64,000 nt of DNA. Origin: Dinoroseobacter sp049800835. GTDB taxonomy: Bacteria > Pseudomonadota > Alphaproteobacteria > Rhodobacterales > Rhodobacteraceae. Both the position numbers and the translations under genes were made by a program. The DNA is taken from assembly GCF_049800835.1 (NCBI RefSeq), contig NZ_JBNAFU010000001.1, positions 930,001 through 994,000 of the forward strand. The letters are read 5' to 3'. Below are positions 62,742-64,000 of the stretch, piece by piece; the first letter of the stretch is position 1; each line of letters starts with the position of its first letter. A model generated the notes under the pieces. The model was not told the origin of the DNA and did not search any database. It worked only from the letters and a program-made list of their open reading frames with translations.

Positions 62742-62763
62742 TGGTTACAATTTTGATTACAAA
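62742..62763 (+). repeat. Arm-type integrase sites next to attR
   Basis: TGGTTACAAT (62742) and TGATTACAAA (62754) repeat at the same 12-bp step and in the same orientation as the three copies beside attL. Confidence 0.65.
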
Positions 62764-62824
62764 TTATCAGCAACCATCCCTTCAAAACATTGTTTTTGTT
62801 TGCTTTTAACAATTACACAGAGAG

Positions 62825-62841
62825 TCCCCTACGGGCTACCA
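62825..62841 (+). repeat. attR core
   Basis: TCCCCTACGGGCTACCA, identical to the 3' end of tRNA-Glu at 47219-47235. The rest of a tRNA is not present here. Confidence 0.88.
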
Positions 62842-63020
62842 CGAAACCCCCCTAGATTGTTGATGTGACATCACCGTTTAGGGAGGATCGTGTGCTGCTT
62901 TCAGCTCAGGTCGCCTGTCCTCTACATCACCGGCAATTCACGACACGAAACCCGTGATGCAACTCCGTGCAGTCCCGACCCTGTCGCCAGCGCGTAAGGT
63001 CCCTTGACCTGCGCGCGCCC

Positions 63021-63737
63021 TCATCGCGCGGCCGGTCCTGCTCCGTCGTCGTTGACGATGCGACCTTCCTCAAGCGTTACGATCCTGTCGGCAAGCTCCA
63101 GAACGCGGTTGTCATGCGTCACCATCACGGTTGTTGTTCCGCGCACCCTCCCGAGCGCTTTGAGCATTTCCACGACATTTCGACCCGAGTCCCTATCGAG
63201 CGCGGCGGTCGGTTCGTCGGCAAAGACGATCTCCGGGTTCGATACCAGCGCCCGGGCCACCGCAACCCTCTGCTTTTGTCCGCCCGACAGGTTCGACGGC
63301 AGGTAATCAAACCGGTCGGCAAGCCCGACCAGGCTCAAGGCATGGTGCGCAGCGCGTCTCTGTTGCGCAGCGCAGCCTCGCCCATGCACTTCGAGCCCCA
63401 TCAGAACGTTCTGTGTCGCGGTCAGGCTTTCATGCAGGTTGTGGGCCTGAAAGATGAACCCGAGACGCCGGCGCAACGCCACGGCTTGCGCAGCGCTTGC
63501 GCCGTTAAGTTCCGCGCCCAGCAAGCGGACACTGCCTTTCTGCACCTCGCGCAGGCACCCCATCAGCGTAAGCACAGTGGTCTTGCCGGACCCTGAGGGT
63601 CCCATCAGGACTGTCAGGCTACCTTTGGCCACGGTCAGGTTCACATCCCAGATTGCCTGCTTGCGGCCATCTCCGGTGCCGAACCAATGATCGAGCCCCA
63701 GGACCGATATCGGGGGATCATTGCCGCCGACCTGCAT
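63021..63737 (-). CDS. DevA-type ABC transporter ATP-binding protein
   Basis: A 238-residue ABC ATPase. Walker A is GPSGSGKTT, the signature LSGGQKQRVAVARAL and Walker B IVFADEPTAALD, then VTHDNRVLELADRI. The whole matches the DevA/LolD group that pairs with FtsX-like permeases. It overlaps the permease gene by one base at 63737. Confidence 0.92.
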   Translation of the reverse strand: MQVGGNDPPISVLGLDHWFGTGDGRKQAIWDVNLTVAKGSLTVLMGPSGSGKTTVLTLMGCLREVQKGSVRLLGAELNGASAAQAVALRRRLGFIFQAHNLHESLTATQNVLMGLEVHGRGCAAQQRRAAHHALSLVGLADRFDYLPSNLSGGQKQRVAVARALVSNPEIVFADEPTAALDRDSGRNVVEMLKALGRVRGTTTVMVTHDNRVLELADRIVTLEEGRIVNDDGAGPAAR

Positions 63738-64000
63738 CAGAAAAGGTCCGCAGGATCTGCGCCTGCCAACCGTCGCGTAGCGATTGCACCCGAAACGATA
63801 CAGGCAACCACCGTGCCCAGAAAAACGAGACCGGCACGCACAGCATCCATTTCCATCGGCAGTCCCGTGGCAGCCGACATGCCACCATACAGCGCGATGG
63901 AGATCAGAAGCCCTGGCACGAATCCAAGAAGGGCCAGGATGACAGCCTCCTCGAAGATGATCCCGAGAAAGAAACGCTGATCGTACCCCATGGCCTTGAA
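63737..64000 (-). CDS. DevC-type ABC transporter permease, C-terminal part (cut by window end)
   Basis: The last 87 residues of an FtsX-like permease; the frame runs off the right edge (FKAMGYDQRFFLG...). Two helices are visible (AVILALLGFVPGLLISIALY and VFLGTVVACIVSGAIA), and it ends RRLAGADPADLF, typical of DevC proteins. Confidence 0.88.
   Translation of the reverse strand, partial: FKAMGYDQRFFLGIIFEEAVILALLGFVPGLLISIALYGGMSAATGLPMEMDAVRAGLVFLGTVVACIVSGAIATRRLAGADPADLF

Larger units (their letters stand above)
47219..62841. mobile_element. 15.6-kb integrated element in tRNA-Glu
   Basis: Bounded by 17-bp direct repeats identical to the tRNA-Glu 3' end (47219-47235 and 62825-62841), with a tyrosine integrase at the tRNA side. 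Genes inside are small, mostly rightward, with lower GC and many unknown proteins. Contents include a serine resolvase, XRE-TPR protein, zinc-finger proteins, a T7-lysozyme-like protein, a SRAP protein and a membrane protein. No terminase, portal, capsid or tail gene is recognisable, and no conjugation genes, so an integrative island or satellite is the best description. Confidence 0.88.
62497..63020. other. Right end of the element and junction to the chromosome
   Basis: No convincing gene. It holds the right arm-type sites (62742-62763) and attR (62825-62841); to the right, 180 bases of chromosomal DNA run to the ABC gene stop, including a palindrome TGATG-TGA-CATCA (62861-62873). Confidence 0.6.

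Noticed and set aside
62861..62873. TGATG-TGA-CATCA palindrome as an FNR-type site
   Set aside because: Spacing and end bases do not fit TTGAT-N4-ATCAA and no start codon lies suitably downstream.
1..64000. CRISPR arrays and insertion sequences
   Set aside because: No regularly spaced repeat-spacer series, transposase gene or IS-like terminal repeats were seen in the window.

Overview
The window is a high-GC alphaproteobacterial chromosome segment, most likely from the Rhodobacteraceae (Roseobacter group). The evidence is a carbon-phosphorus lyase operon with a DUF1045 gene, opgCGH osmoregulated glucan genes, an orphan sarcosine oxidase beta gene, egtB-egtD, a Tad-type pilus gene set preceded by a perfect CtrA site, and the gene order SPOR lipoprotein - dac - tmk - holB - tatD - MBL hydrolase. 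No database search was possible, so family calls rest on motifs read by eye.

Layout. 1-5.9 kb: 3' part of a C-P lyase operon (phnI end, HAD phosphatase, phnJ, phnK, phnL, phnN, opposing DUF1045, phnM) with a small antisense membrane gene inside it. 6.2-8.0 kb: three exported proteins (YHS, rhodanese, esterase). 8.0-14 kb, minus: TTC38-like TPR protein, opgC, opgG, opgH. 14.1-19.3 kb, minus: egtB, egtD, a thiamine-pyrophosphate enzyme and a class III CoA-transferase. 19.5-30 kb: a two-sided cluster built around a 1297-residue TPR-CHAT protease. Five genes run left (small secreted basic protein, CHAT protease, four-helix membrane protein, exported vWA-like protein, AAA+ ATPase). Three run right (two exported proteins, one with FNGAA repeats, and a protein with a DUF4384-like tail). 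Three of its upstream regions share a GGGA-N16-YCCC type motif. I regard this as the best candidate for an undescribed system.

30.1-47.1 kb: core genes, including tRNA-Ser, cell-wall and replication genes, the Tad-like pseudopilin/vWA set, a TetR regulator with its own operator, hom, glpX and recJ.

47.2-62.8 kb: a 15.6 kb integrated element in the 3' end of tRNA-Glu(UUC). It is bounded by a 17-bp direct repeat, with 12-bp-spaced arm-type repeats just inside both ends. Its base composition is visibly lower in GC. It carries a tyrosine integrase, XRE-TPR protein, serine resolvase with a res-like inverted repeat, several zinc-finger proteins, a T7-lysozyme-like domain with its catalytic residues replaced, small paralogous proteins, a membrane protein, a SRAP-family protein, iteron-like repeats and a strongly structured 5' leader. 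No capsid, tail, portal or terminase gene is recognisable, so it looks like an integrative island or phage satellite rather than a complete prophage. 63.0-64 kb: a DevA/DevC-type ABC exporter resumes the chromosome.
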